NCBI RefSeq assembly: GCF_013087515.1
Contig: NZ_JABFCN010000045.1
Location: forward strand, 124,001 to 188,000
Source of the DNA: Rhizobium sophorae
GTDB taxonomy: Bacteria > Pseudomonadota > Alphaproteobacteria > Rhizobiales > Rhizobiaceae
Direction of reading: 5' to 3'
DNA length: 64,000 bases
Shown here: positions 43,028 through 52,594 of the stretch, in pieces
Layout of the letters: the number at the start of each line of letters is the position of its first letter
Numbering within the stretch: the first letter of the stretch is position 1
Made by a program: the position numbers and the translations under genes
The notes under the pieces: generated by a model
What the model was told of the DNA's origin: nothing
What the model saw: only the letters and a program-made list of their open reading frames with translations
Databases searched by the model: none

Positions 43028-43996
43028 TCAGGGAATAGCAAACAGCAGCGAGACGAAGAGGCCGAAGAAGATGATCAGGCCGACGCGGTTGTTCGATTTG
43101 AAGAGCGCCAGGCACTGCTCGGCATCGTTGATATCGAGCCGGACGATCTGCCAGGCGAACATGCCGGCCGCACCGAGCAAGGCCAGGAAAGCGATGAGAT
43201 TGGCGCCGGCGAGAGCGAAAGCAATAAACATCAGCAGCAGCGTCAGCCCATAAAGGCCGATCAGCCATTGCCGTGTCCTGTCGCCGAACAGGCGCGCGGT
43301 GGAACGGACGCCGATCAGCTCGTCATCCTCCTTGTCCTGATGCGCATAGATCGTGTCATAACCGATCGTCCAGGCGACGGAGGCGGCGTAGAGCAGGATG
43401 GCAGCAAAGGAGAGGCCACCCAAAATCCCGGCCCAGCCCATCAGCGCGCCCCAGGAAAAGGCAAGTCCGAGGTAGAATTGCGGCCAGTCGGTGAAACGTT
43501 TGGCAAAGGGATAAAACGCCACGATCCCGAGCGAGAGCACGCCGAGGAAGACGTTGAGCCAGTTGAACTGCAGCAACACGATGAGGCCAACCAGCGCCTG
43601 CAAGCCGATGAAGATCTTCGCGTGGGCGCGCGTGACGCGGCCGGAGGGCAGCGGACGCGACCGCGTGCGCGCCACTTCCATGTCAATCTCGTGGTCGACG
43701 AGATCATTATAGGTGCAGCCGGCGCCGCGCATGGCGACCGCGCCGATGAAATAAAGGAACAGATGAGACACCAGCAAGCTGCCGGAATAGAGCCCCTCGC
43801 CGATCGCCGCATTGGCCGCAAGTGTCGCCGACCAGAAGCACGGCCACATCAACAGCTGCCAGCCGATCGGGCGATCCCAGCGTGCGAGCTGCGCATAAGG
43901 CCAAAGCCATGGCGGCAGGATCCGGTAGACCCAGTTATCGGAAGGTGCGTCGGAGACGCGATCGTTGAAGTCGCCGGTATCGTGCATGCCGCTCAT
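43028..43996 (-). CDS. ubiA: 4-hydroxybenzoate polyprenyltransferase
   Basis: A 322-residue membrane enzyme that prenylates 4-hydroxybenzoate in ubiquinone synthesis. The first Asp-rich site is CTYNDLVDHEIDMEVARTRSRPLP (about 107-130; NDLVD.EID), and the second is YDTIYAHQDKEDDELIGVRST (about 214). Eight or nine hydrophobic helices. Start ATG 43996; ATG 43987 would be 3 residues shorter. Known to act alone in the membrane; UbiC is not seen nearby. Confidence 0.94.
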   Translation of the reverse strand: MSGMHDTGDFNDRVSDAPSDNWVYRILPPWLWPYAQLARWDRPIGWQLLMWPCFWSATLAANAAIGEGLYSGSLLVSHLFLYFIGAVAMRGAGCTYNDLVDHEIDMEVARTRSRPLPSGRVTRAHAKIFIGLQALVGLIVLLQFNWLNVFLGVLSLGIVAFYPFAKRFTDWPQFYLGLAFSWGALMGWAGILGGLSFAAILLYAASVAWTIGYDTIYAHQDKEDDELIGVRSTARLFGDRTRQWLIGLYGLTLLLMFIAFALAGANLIAFLALLGAAGMFAWQIVRLDINDAEQCLALFKSNNRVGLIIFFGLFVSLLFAIP

Positions 43997-44095
43997 CTAG
44001 CGGCGGGCCGTCGATCCGGTCAAGAAGCGATCATTGCGCTGCCATTTGTATCATTCCTTGGATCGGGATCGATCCAAAGACGAAATTATACGGCA

Positions 44096-44142
44096 ATTCA
44101 AAGTGTTACAGCGCTGCGCATCTGAGAGAGATGCGCAGCCGC
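44096..44142. repeat. TTCAAAGTGTTACAG repeat with perfect hairpin
   Basis: ATTCAAAGTGTTACAGCG followed by a perfect 10-bp hairpin CTGCGCATCT / AGATGCGCAG (44114-44138) with a 5-base loop. It lies 6 bases after the MipA-type gene's stop, so it may end that - strand transcript even without a T tract. Related degenerate copy at 15270. Confidence 0.75.
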
Positions 44143-44147
44143 ATCAG

Positions 44148-44960
44148 TCACTGCAGTGAGAAATTGAACTTGTAAGTCGCCGAGACGCCGATCAGGACCT
44201 GGTTCTTCGAGCCGCGGTCACGCACGAGGCTGCTGTCGGCGGCAGGGCCTGCCAGCCGCTTATATTCGAGGAAGGAACTTGCCGAGAGGTTTTCCGTCGC
44301 CTTCCAGGTCAGCGCCGCGCCTGCGCCATAGGATTGGATGCCAGACGACGGCTTATAGGGATCAAGGCCGCTTGCCGCCGCCTGCTTGGCGTTGACGCCG
44401 TAATAGGCGTCGTAATAGCCGCTGGTGGCGAAGGTCGCACGCGGTCCGCCCGACAACTGCAGGTCGGGGGCGATATCGGTGAAGGCATCGACCGCGAGAT
44501 CGGCGACGATGCCGTCATGCGAGCGGATGCCCTGGCGGACTTCGGCGCGGGCACGAAGGAAATCTGTCGGGTAGACCTCGACGAAACCGCCGGCTTCCGC
44601 CCCCCATTTGACCTTCTTCAAGCCCTTCAGCTCGCTGCCGTCGCCGTCATCGCGCGACGGCACGAACCTGCCGACGATGCCGGCGCGGAAAGCGCCCTTG
44701 TCGATGAGGGCGAAAGAGGGATTGTCGTTGCGCGAGGAAAAACGCGCCCCGGCACCTTGGCGGCCGACGGAGATCAGCGGGCTGAACTTGAATTCATTGT
44801 GCGACGAGCCCTCGAATTTCGGAGCGGAGAAGCCGGCGACACCGACGCTCAGATACCAGTCGCCGGACCAGAAGTGCTGGCCGCCTTCCTGGGCGGCCAC
44901 CGAACCAGCGGATAAAAGGGCAATAGCCAAAGAGATCGATACGACTGATCGATGAGACAC
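44148..44960 (-). CDS. MipA/OmpV family outer-membrane protein
   Basis: A 270-residue exported protein. The signal peptide ends near SAGSVAAQ. The mature part has the MipA/OmpV beginning GDWYLSVGVAGFSAPKFEGSSHNEFKFSPLISV and amphipathic beta strands through to a C-terminal KFNFSLQ (aromatic near-end residue), consistent with a beta barrel. MipA scaffolds murein enzymes in E. coli; the role here is unknown. Start GTG 44960 has GGAG 7 bases upstream; GTG 44966 is too close to it. Confidence 0.87.
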   Translation of the reverse strand: MSHRSVVSISLAIALLSAGSVAAQEGGQHFWSGDWYLSVGVAGFSAPKFEGSSHNEFKFSPLISVGRQGAGARFSSRNDNPSFALIDKGAFRAGIVGRFVPSRDDGDGSELKGLKKVKWGAEAGGFVEVYPTDFLRARAEVRQGIRSHDGIVADLAVDAFTDIAPDLQLSGGPRATFATSGYYDAYYGVNAKQAAASGLDPYKPSSGIQSYGAGAALTWKATENLSASSFLEYKRLAGPAADSSLVRDRGSKNQVLIGVSATYKFNFSLQ

Positions 44961-45087
44961 GTCCACACTCCAGAAAACGCAAAAACAAAGCCGCGGAGGG
45001 CGGCGCTCGCTACATCTATCCCGATGTCGTTACCTCAATGTTAACCACGGCTGCGAGATTGAGCGGGCAGTGGACTGCGTCTGATTT

Positions 45088-45669
45088 TTATCTCTGGTTC
45101 CAGCGGCGGATGACCGGTTCGGTCAGATCGTGCTCGTAGCCGAGCACGCTGATGCTCGCCGTATCAAGCACGAAACGGGAGCCGTCTTCCGGCGGCAGGC
45201 CGAGCCAGCGGGCGGCGAGGACGCGCAGGAAATGCGAGCTCGAAAAGACCAGGATGGTGCCGGCCGTTTGACGAAGTCCGCCAATCACGGCGTCGGCGCG
45301 ATCGCCGACATCGGCGGCGAATTCGCCCTTCGGGCAGCCGTCGCGAAAGAGCTGCCAGCCGGGGCGGCCCGCCAGGATTTCCTTGGTGGTGATGCCTTCA
45401 TAGGCGCCATAGTCCCATTCGGCGAGATCGTCCTTGATCACCGCGCCCGGTCCGAACCCGGCGAGCGCGCAGGTCTTACGGGCCCGCTCGGACGGGCTCG
45501 ACCAGACGGCGGAGAAGCTAAGGCCCGCCAGCCGGTCGGCGAGTTTGCGGGCAGCGGCCTCGCCGTTCGCCGTCAAGGGAATATCGCTGCGTCCGGTATG
45601 GCGCCCGGACAGGCTCCATTCGGTTTCACCGTGGCGGACCAGGTAGATCTCGGGAAACGCACTGCTCAT
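45088..45669 (-). CDS. Histidine phosphatase family protein
   Basis: A 193-residue phosphoglycerate-mutase-like phosphatase. The catalytic motif is LVRHGETEWSLSGRHTGRSDIPLTANGE (about 10-37), then SPSERARKTC with the substrate-binding Arg, WDYGAYEG with the Glu acid, and the second His in FSSSHFLRVLA. Substrate unknown. ATG 45669 has AAAGG upstream; GTG 45675 would add two residues. Confidence 0.9.
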   Translation of the reverse strand: MSSAFPEIYLVRHGETEWSLSGRHTGRSDIPLTANGEAAARKLADRLAGLSFSAVWSSPSERARKTCALAGFGPGAVIKDDLAEWDYGAYEGITTKEILAGRPGWQLFRDGCPKGEFAADVGDRADAVIGGLRQTAGTILVFSSSHFLRVLAARWLGLPPEDGSRFVLDTASISVLGYEHDLTEPVIRRWNQR

Positions 45670-45735
45670 CGGCACAACCTTTCATGAGGACCGGTTCCTC
45701 GGCAAAATCGCAGCGGAAGCGGCATTTCCGGGGGA

Positions 45736-46995
45736 TCAGAATGTCACCTTTTCGAGCGGAGCGCGCCTCGCCTCGAATTCCTTCAGCTTCGCTTCGTTGC
45801 GCGCGATGTAATTGCGATTGTCCGGAACGGCGAACTGGTTCTTGGCGATCTGGATCTGCAGGATGAAGAGCTCGTCCCAGCGGAAGCCCATTTCGGAACC
45901 CGCCAGATAGAATTCCCACATGCGGAAGAACTGCTCGTCGTAAAGTGCCACCGCTTCGGCCTTGCGCGCCACGAAACGCTCGCGCCAATGACGCAGCGTA
46001 TAGGCATAATGCAGCGGCAGGATTTCGATATCCTTGACCAGCAGCCCGGCCTTTTCAAGCGGCGGCACCACCTCGCCGACGGAGGGGATGTAGCCGCCCG
46101 GGAAAATGTATTTCTCGATGAAGGCATTGGTGCCGAAGCTCGGCTTCGGGCGGCCGATCGAATGCAGCACCATGACGCCGTTGTCGTCGAGGAGATCCGA
46201 TACCTTACGAAAGAAATTGCCGTAATGGCCGATGCCGACATGTTCGAACATGCCGACCGAAACGATGCGGTCGAACTTCCTGCCCGTCATGGTGCGGTAG
46301 TCCTGCAGTTCGAAACGCACCCGATCGGCAAGGCCGCGCTTTTCGGCGCGCGTACGCGAGACCTTGAGCTGCTCTTCGCTTAGCGTGATGCCGGTGAACT
46401 CGGCACCTTCGGTCGCCTCCGTCAGGTACATGCCCATGCCGCCCCAGCCGGAGCCGATCTCCAGGATGCGCTGGTTCGGCTCGAGCAGAAGCTTGGCGGC
46501 GATATGGCGCTTCTTGGCGAGCTGCGCCTCGTCGAGACCAATGCCCGGCGGCTCGAAATAGGCGCAGGAATATTGCCAGTCCTCGTCGAGGAAAAGATCG
46601 AAGAGCTTGGCCGACAGGTCGTAATGATGGGCGACATTGTGCTTGTTGCGATTGACCGGCACGCGGCTCTTCAGCTGCTGCCAGGCAATGCGGCCGAGGA
46701 GCAGTGCCGCCATCTTGAAATCGAAGATTTCATTGGTGGTGTTCTGTTTCACCAGCGACAGGAAATCGTAGATGTTGCCCTGTTCGAGAATGAACCGGCC
46801 TTGCATGTACATTTCGCCGAGCTTCATGGTCGGGTCGCGCCGGATGGCGTCCTCGGCCTCTTGATCGGCAAGTCGGGCGACAACGGGTTCACCGGTGCCG
46901 TCGCCGATAGTGTAGGTTTCGCCATTGGCAAGGGTAAGTTTTAATGAACCCTTGCGGACGATTTGCTGGACGATCGATAAGAATGCCGACGCCAT
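45736..46995 (-). CDS. Cyclopropane-fatty-acyl-phospholipid synthase family
   Basis: A 419-residue SAM-dependent enzyme that adds a methylene group across phospholipid double bonds. The N-terminal lipid-binding part is followed by the Rossmann domain: HHYDLSAKLFDLFLDEDWQYSCAYF (about 123-147), LEIGSGWGGMGMYLTE (SAM site, about 177-192), and the catalytic region RIVSVGMFEHVGIGHYGNFF. The conserved EFYLAGSEMGFRWDELFILQIQIAK is near the C-terminus. Typical length for rhizobial cfa. Standing alone, its 140-base upstream region is shared with the tex gene end. Confidence 0.92.
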   Translation of the reverse strand: MASAFLSIVQQIVRKGSLKLTLANGETYTIGDGTGEPVVARLADQEAEDAIRRDPTMKLGEMYMQGRFILEQGNIYDFLSLVKQNTTNEIFDFKMAALLLGRIAWQQLKSRVPVNRNKHNVAHHYDLSAKLFDLFLDEDWQYSCAYFEPPGIGLDEAQLAKKRHIAAKLLLEPNQRILEIGSGWGGMGMYLTEATEGAEFTGITLSEEQLKVSRTRAEKRGLADRVRFELQDYRTMTGRKFDRIVSVGMFEHVGIGHYGNFFRKVSDLLDDNGVMVLHSIGRPKPSFGTNAFIEKYIFPGGYIPSVGEVVPPLEKAGLLVKDIEILPLHYAYTLRHWRERFVARKAEAVALYDEQFFRMWEFYLAGSEMGFRWDELFILQIQIAKNQFAVPDNRNYIARNEAKLKEFEARRAPLEKVTF

Positions 46996-47128
46996 GGACG
47001 CCTCGCAAATGTGACAGGACAGTCACATCAACTTAATAGCTCTCTTTCGCCTTACAAGCGCCGGATTTAGCACTCCGCTCAGAACGCTGCCAAACTGTTG
47101 CATTTTTGCCGAAATACCGGCTAAACCC

Positions 47129-49438
47129 TTATTTTCGCTTCATCGCCTCGGCAAGTGCTGCGCCGAAGGCGCCCTGGCTTTCGGCTTTCTGCGCCGCCGG
47201 CCGGCGTTCGTTCTGCGGCCGGGAACCCTGACTTCCGCGAGAATCACCACGGGGCGGAGGGGCTGAAGAGCCGTCATCACGTTTCATCGAGAGAGCGATG
47301 CGCTTGCGCTTGGCGTCGACTTCGACAACCCGCACCTTGACGACATCGCCGGCCTTCACGACTTCGTGGGGATCCTTGACGAAGCGATCGGCAAGCTGGG
47401 AGACGTGCACCAGACCATCCTGGTGCACGCCGATATCGACGAAGGCGCCGAAGGCGGCGACATTGGTCACCGTGCCTTCCAGCACCATGCCGGGTTTTAG
47501 GTCGGAAATTTCGTTGACGCCCTCGGCAAAGGTCGCGGTCTTGAAGCTCGGGCGCGGGTCGCGGCCGGGCTTTTCCAGCTCCGCGATGATGTCTTTGACC
47601 GTCGGCAGACCGAACTTCTCATCGATGAACAGGCGCGGATCAACCGATTTCAACACGGCGCTGTCGCCCATCAGCGCGCGCAGATCGCGGCCACAGGCGG
47701 CGACGATCTTCTTGGCGACGCCGTAAGCCTCCGGGTGCACCGAGGAGGAATCGAGCGGCTCCTTGCCGTTGGGAATGCGCAGGAAGCCGGCGCATTGCTC
47801 GAAGGTGCGGCCGCCGAGGCGGGCGACCTTCAGGAGATCCTTTCGCGTCTCGAAACGGCCTTCGCTGTCGCGGTGGCGGACGATGGCATCGGCGATCGAC
47901 GGGCCGAGGCCGGAGACGCGCGACAGCAGCGGCGCAGACGCGGTGTTGAGATCGACACCGACGGCATTCACCGCGTCTTCGACGACGGCATCGAGCGAAC
48001 GCGACAGCTTCTGCTGGTCGACGTCGTGCTGATACTGGCCGACGCCGATCGATTTCGGCTCGATCTTGACGAGTTCGGCCAGCGGATCCTGCAGGCGCCG
48101 CGCGATGGAGACGGCGCCGCGCAGCGACACGTCGAGATCGGGGAATTCCGCCGCTGCAGTCGCCGAGGCGGAATAGACCGAGGCGCCGGCTTCCGACACG
48201 ATGACCTTGGTCGGCTTCGGCGCCGGCAGCTCGGCCAGCATGTCGGCCACCAGCTTTTCGGTTTCCCGGCTGCCGGTGCCGTTGCCGATCGAGATCAGCT
48301 CGACATTATGCTTGCGGATCAGCGATGCGAGCTCGACCTGGGCGCCGCGCACGTCGTTCCGCGGCTGGAAGGGATAGACGGTCGATGTCGCCACCACCTT
48401 GCCGGTGCCGTCGACGACGGCGACCTTGACGCCGGTGCGGATGCCGGGATCGAGACCCATCGTCGCGCGCGAGCCGGCGGGCGCCGCCAGCAGCAGGTCC
48501 TTGAGATTGCGGGCGAAGACGTGGATCGCCTCTTCTTCGGCCCTTTCGCGCAGTTCCCGCATCAGGTCGAGCGAGAGCGACATGGAAAGCTTGACGCGCC
48601 AGGTCCAGCTTGCGACCTCCATCAGCCAGCGGTCGCCGGGACGGCTCGTACCGATCTCGTAAGCAGCCACGATCATGCGTTCGACCGGCTTGTTCGGAGA
48701 GGCGGTTTCGGCGTCGGCCTCGATCGTCAGCGTCAACACCTCCTCGTTCCAGCCGCGCAGCATGGCGAGCGCGCGGTGGCCCGGCGCAGTCGCCCAGCGT
48801 TCGGAATGGTCGAAATAATCGGAAAACTTCTCGCCCGTCGCCTGCTTGCCGTCGACAACTTTTGCCTTCAGCAGTGCGGCCTGGCGCATATGGGCGCGCA
48901 ACTTGCCGAGCAGGTCGGCATTTTCGGCAATGCCTTCGGCGATGATGTCGCGCGCGCCTTCGAGCGCCGTCTTCACATCGGGTACGTCAGCCGTGACGAA
49001 GCCTTCGGCCAATACCGCCGGTTCCCTGGCTCGGTCGGCAAGGATCGTCTCGGCGAGCGGGCCGAGGCCGCGTTCGCGGGCGATTTCCGCGCGGGTGCGG
49101 CGCTTCGGCTTGTAGGGCAGATAGAGATCTTCGAGCTCGGCCTTGGTTTCGGCGCCAGCGACCTTGGTCATCAGCTCGTCGGTCATCTTGCCCTGGCCGG
49201 TGATCGATTCGACGATCGCGTCGCGCCGGGCTTCGAGTTCGCGCAGATAGACCAGCCGCTCGGCGAGATTGCGCAGCTGCGTATCATCCAGCCCACCCGT
49301 CACTTCCTTGCGGTAGCGGGCGATGAAGGGCACGGTGGCGCCCTCGTCGAGCAGCTCGATGGCGGCTTTGGCCTGTTCGGGCCGGGCGTTGATTTCGGCG
49401 GAGATGCGGGCTGCGAGAAAACGGAGGTCTGCGGCCAT
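47129..49438 (-). CDS. tex: Tex-family RNA-binding transcription accessory protein
   Basis: A 769-residue protein with the Tex architecture: N-terminal domain (RISAEINARPEQAKAAIELLDEGATVPFIARYRKE), YqgF/RNase H-like domain (GLDPGIRTGVKVAVVDG), helix-hairpin-helix (LNTASAPLLSRVSGLGPSIADAIV), and a C-terminal S1 RNA-binding domain (GMVLEGTVTNVAAFGAFVDIGVHQDGLVHVSQL). It ends in a low-complexity basic tail rich in Gly, Arg and Pro. Acts with RNA polymerase in transcription. ATG 49438 begins MAADLRFLA; the frame is open further upstream. Confidence 0.95.
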   Translation of the reverse strand: MAADLRFLAARISAEINARPEQAKAAIELLDEGATVPFIARYRKEVTGGLDDTQLRNLAERLVYLRELEARRDAIVESITGQGKMTDELMTKVAGAETKAELEDLYLPYKPKRRTRAEIARERGLGPLAETILADRAREPAVLAEGFVTADVPDVKTALEGARDIIAEGIAENADLLGKLRAHMRQAALLKAKVVDGKQATGEKFSDYFDHSERWATAPGHRALAMLRGWNEEVLTLTIEADAETASPNKPVERMIVAAYEIGTSRPGDRWLMEVASWTWRVKLSMSLSLDLMRELRERAEEEAIHVFARNLKDLLLAAPAGSRATMGLDPGIRTGVKVAVVDGTGKVVATSTVYPFQPRNDVRGAQVELASLIRKHNVELISIGNGTGSRETEKLVADMLAELPAPKPTKVIVSEAGASVYSASATAAAEFPDLDVSLRGAVSIARRLQDPLAELVKIEPKSIGVGQYQHDVDQQKLSRSLDAVVEDAVNAVGVDLNTASAPLLSRVSGLGPSIADAIVRHRDSEGRFETRKDLLKVARLGGRTFEQCAGFLRIPNGKEPLDSSSVHPEAYGVAKKIVAACGRDLRALMGDSAVLKSVDPRLFIDEKFGLPTVKDIIAELEKPGRDPRPSFKTATFAEGVNEISDLKPGMVLEGTVTNVAAFGAFVDIGVHQDGLVHVSQLADRFVKDPHEVVKAGDVVKVRVVEVDAKRKRIALSMKRDDGSSAPPPRGDSRGSQGSRPQNERRPAAQKAESQGAFGAALAEAMKRK

Positions 49439-49852
49439 GAGATTTCCTGTTTCGTCAGAGGTGGCGGGACCATAGCGGCGAAAAGCGGCAAGGCAATGCC
49501 CGACTGTGGTTTTCACAGGTTAATGGATTGGGGGATCATCGGCGTGTTGCCGTGTGGCCCCCTCATCTGCCTGCCGGCATCTTCTCCCCGAGGGGAGAAG
49601 GGATATGCCGCACTGCTTTCCTCCATCACAAACGGCAGCGGCAAGAATGGATCGCTGAGGCAACTCCCCTTCTACCCATCGGGGAGAAGGTGCCCGGCAG
49701 GGCGGATGAGGGGGCCACGCGGCAACACGCCTGCCGGTTGCCCCACCCCATCGCTCTCGTCCGTTTTTGCGGTTGTGCAGATGCGGCATTCTTTGATAGC
49801 AGAAGCAACGTTTTTGGATCGCCCTGCCCGCGGGCGCAAGGAAAAGATTGAC
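49439..49852. other. 414-base divergent region between tex and glyS
   Basis: Contains the mosaic element at 49541-49731 and otherwise only presumed promoters of the two genes. No gene or RNA was recognised. Confidence 0.6.
49541..49731. repeat. RIME-like inverted-repeat mosaic element
   Basis: A 191-base element with long imperfect inverted ends: GGCGTGTTGCCG...GGCCCCCTCATC and GATGAGGGGGCC...CGGCAACACGCC. Internal subterminal repeats include GCATCTTCTCCCC...GGGGAGAAGG. It resembles the Rhizobium intergenic mosaic elements (RIME). It has no coding capacity. Confidence 0.85.
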
Positions 49853-51967
49853 ATGCCAAACCTTCTTCTCGAACTCCGCTCCGAAGAGATTCCGGCCCGC
49901 ATGCAGCGCAAGGCTGCCGGCGACCTGAAGAAGCTCGTCACCGATGCGCTTGTCGAAGCGGGTCTATCCTACGAGGGCGCACGCGAATACTGGACGCCGC
50001 GGCGGCTTGCGCTCGACATCCATGGCCTGACGGCCCGTTCAGCCGATGTGCGCGAGGAACGCAAGGGACCGCGCACCGACGCCAACGAGAAGGCGATCGA
50101 AGGTTTTCTGCGCGGTGCTGGCCTGTCCTCCGTCTCCGAGGCGCAGGTGGTGAGCGATCCGAAGAAGGGCGATTTCTACGTCGCAGTCATCTCCAAGCCC
50201 GGCCGTGCGACGGAAGAGATCGTCAGCGATGTGATGCCCGGCATCATCCGCGATTTTCCCTGGCCGAAATCGATGCGCTGGGGCAAGGCCTCGTCGAAGC
50301 CCGGCGCCCTGCGCTGGGTGCGGCCGCTGCAGTCGATCGTCTGCACATTCGGCCCGGAGCATGAAGAGACCACCGTCATCCCCTTCGAGATCGACGGCAT
50401 CACCGCTTCCAACATCACCTACGGCCACCGTTTCCACGCGCCCGAGGCGATCACGGTGCGGCGCTTCGACGATTATGCGGCGAACCTGGAAAAGGCGAAG
50501 GTCATCCTCGACGCCGAGCGGCGCAAGGACATCATCCTGCACGACGCCCGCGATATCGCCTTTGCCAACGGGCTCGAGCTGGTGGAAGACGAAGGCCTGC
50601 TGGAGGAGGTCTCCGGCCTCGTCGAATGGCCGCAGGTGCTCATGGGCAGCTTCGAGGAGGATTATCTCTCGATCCCCTCAGAAATCATCCGGCTGACGAT
50701 CAAGACCAACCAGAAGTGTTTCGTGACGCGGCCGCAGGGTGGCGAAACGCTGTCGAACAAGTTCATCCTCGTCTCCAATATCCAGGCAAGCGACGGCGGC
50801 AAGGAAATCGTCCACGGCAACGGCAAGGTGGTGCGGGCCCGGCTTTCGGATGCGCTGCATTTCTGGAAGCGCGATCAAGGCAATCTGCCGGATCTCGAGA
50901 CGCTGACGGCTTCGGCGGCAAAGTTCGGCCTCGACATCAAGAAGCCGCTCGACCAGCGCATGGCCAAGCTCGATGCGCTTGACGTGACCTTCCATGCCAA
51001 GCTCGGCACACAGGGCGCGCGCGTCGCCCGCATCCGCACGCTGGCCAAGGAATTGGCCACTATAACCGGCGCAGACGCGGCTCTGGTCGATCGTGCCGCC
51101 GTGCTCGCCAAGGCGGATCTGCGCACCGAAGCCGTCGGAGAGTTCCCGGAACTGCAGGGCTTGATGGGCCGCAAATATGCGGTGCTGCAGGGCGAGAATG
51201 CTTCCGTTGCCGCGGCGATCGAGGACCACTACAAGCCCCAGGGCCCATCGGACCGCGTGCCTGAGGACAGAGTGGCGATCACGATCGCCCTTGCCGACAA
51301 GCTCGATACGCTGATCGGCTTCTGGGCTATCGACGAAAAGCCGACCGGGTCGAAAGATCCGTTCGCCCTGCGGCGTGCGGCGCTCGGTGTCGTCAGGATC
51401 CTGCTGGAGCGAAGGATCCGCCTGCCGCTGCTGGCGACGACCAGGGATGGCGACCTGCTCTCCTTCTTCCACGATCGTCTCAAGGTCTATCTGCGCGACC
51501 AGGGCGCCCGCCACGATCTGATCGACGCCGTGCTGACGCCCGATGCCGACGACCTGCTGATGGTGGCGCGCCGGGTCGAAGCGCTGACGGCTTTCATCAC
51601 CTCTGAAGACGGCAAGAACCTGCTTTCCGGCACCAAACGCGCGACGCAGCTGCTTGCCGCCGAGGAAAAGAAGGGCACGGTCATCGCCGACGGCGTTTCG
51701 CCAGCGCTTCTGAAGCTCGATGCCGAGAAGGAGCTCTTCGCCGCAATCTCCAGCGCCTCGAAGGATGCCTCGGACGCAGTTGCCGGAGAGGATTTCCGCT
51801 CGGCGATGGAAGCGCTTTCCAAGCTGCGCGGCCCGGTCGACCGCTTCTTCGAAGAGGTACTCGTCAACGACGAGGACGCCGCCATCCGCGCCAACCGTCT
51901 CGCTTTGCTGCGGCTGATCCGCGAGGCGACGGGAACGGTTGCGGATTTCTCGAAGATTTCGGGGTGA
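49853..51967 (+). CDS. glyS: Glycyl-tRNA synthetase beta subunit
   Basis: A 704-residue beta subunit of the heterotetrameric glycyl-tRNA synthetase: LLLELRSEEIPARMQRKAA at the N-terminus, then the long tRNA-binding region, FGPEHEETTVIPFEIDGI and LVEWPQVLMGSFEEDYLSIPSEIIRLTIKTNQKCF (about 255-290), and a C-terminal anticodon-binding domain. It requires the alpha subunit encoded at 60834. The ATG 49853 with AAGGAAAAG was chosen; the open frame runs much further upstream as an antisense of tex. Confidence 0.95.
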   Translation: MPNLLLELRSEEIPARMQRKAAGDLKKLVTDALVEAGLSYEGAREYWTPRRLALDIHGLTARSADVREERKGPRTDANEKAIEGFLRGAGLSSVSEAQVVSDPKKGDFYVAVISKPGRATEEIVSDVMPGIIRDFPWPKSMRWGKASSKPGALRWVRPLQSIVCTFGPEHEETTVIPFEIDGITASNITYGHRFHAPEAITVRRFDDYAANLEKAKVILDAERRKDIILHDARDIAFANGLELVEDEGLLEEVSGLVEWPQVLMGSFEEDYLSIPSEIIRLTIKTNQKCFVTRPQGGETLSNKFILVSNIQASDGGKEIVHGNGKVVRARLSDALHFWKRDQGNLPDLETLTASAAKFGLDIKKPLDQRMAKLDALDVTFHAKLGTQGARVARIRTLAKELATITGADAALVDRAAVLAKADLRTEAVGEFPELQGLMGRKYAVLQGENASVAAAIEDHYKPQGPSDRVPEDRVAITIALADKLDTLIGFWAIDEKPTGSKDPFALRRAALGVVRILLERRIRLPLLATTRDGDLLSFFHDRLKVYLRDQGARHDLIDAVLTPDADDLLMVARRVEALTAFITSEDGKNLLSGTKRATQLLAAEEKKGTVIADGVSPALLKLDAEKELFAAISSASKDASDAVAGEDFRSAMEALSKLRGPVDRFFEEVLVNDEDAAIRANRLALLRLIREATGTVADFSKISG

Positions 51968-52025
51968 TGTTCGGCCGCCATCGGCCGTCTGGCATTGCCG
52001 CCGCCGAGGCGTTATTCATGCAGAC

Positions 52026-52514
52026 ATGCAGAGCAAGATTCTCGTCAGCGCCTGTCTCATGGGCCACGCCGTCCGCTATGACGGGCGGGCGAAGCCGTTG
52101 CTTCATCCTGTGATCGAGACATGGCGGGCCGAGGGCAGGCTGGTGACGATCTGTCCGGAGATGTCGGCGGGCATGACGGTGCCGCGGCCGCCGGCGGAGA
52201 TTGCTGGGGCGGCAACCGGCGAGGATGTGCTGGCCGGCAAGGCGCGGGTTGTCGAATTGACGGGTGCCGACGTGACGGAAGAGTTCCTGCAGGCGGCAAG
52301 GAATGCCGTGACGCTCGCACTGCAAGCCGGCTGCCATTATGCGCTGCTCATCGACGGCAGCCCGTCCTGCGGATCCGGTTTCATCTATGACGGCACGTTT
52401 TCCGGCCGCAAGCAGGCCGGTAACGGCGTGACGGCGGCGGCGCTAAAAGCGGCCGGTGTCGAAGTGTTTTCCGATCACGAAATCGAGCAGTTGATCGACC
52501 GCATCGCGGAATAG
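52026..52514 (+). CDS. DUF523 protein
   Basis: A 162-residue protein with the DUF523 pattern: ILVSACLMGHAVRYDGRAK at the N-terminus, CPEMSAGMTVPRPPAEI in the first third, and SPSCGSGFIYDGTFSGRKQAGNGVTAAAL. The Cys residues of SACLMG, CPEM and SPSCGSG are likely metal or cluster ligands. Function is unknown. It begins 58 bases after glyS. Confidence 0.87.
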   Translation: MQSKILVSACLMGHAVRYDGRAKPLLHPVIETWRAEGRLVTICPEMSAGMTVPRPPAEIAGAATGEDVLAGKARVVELTGADVTEEFLQAARNAVTLALQAGCHYALLIDGSPSCGSGFIYDGTFSGRKQAGNGVTAAALKAAGVEVFSDHEIEQLIDRIAE

Positions 52515-52594
52515 TGGGCCAAATGGCACGGCCGCCGGAGAACCGACGGCCGCTAAGAATTTGGTGATAAAATTTCCTATTGTCCCCGCGCCGT

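Noticed and set aside
47735..49850. Very long open frame on the + strand antisense to tex, continuous with glyS
   Set aside because: It is a GC-rich shadow of tex; composition is Arg/Gly/His-rich and no domain is recognisable before the true glyS start at 49853.
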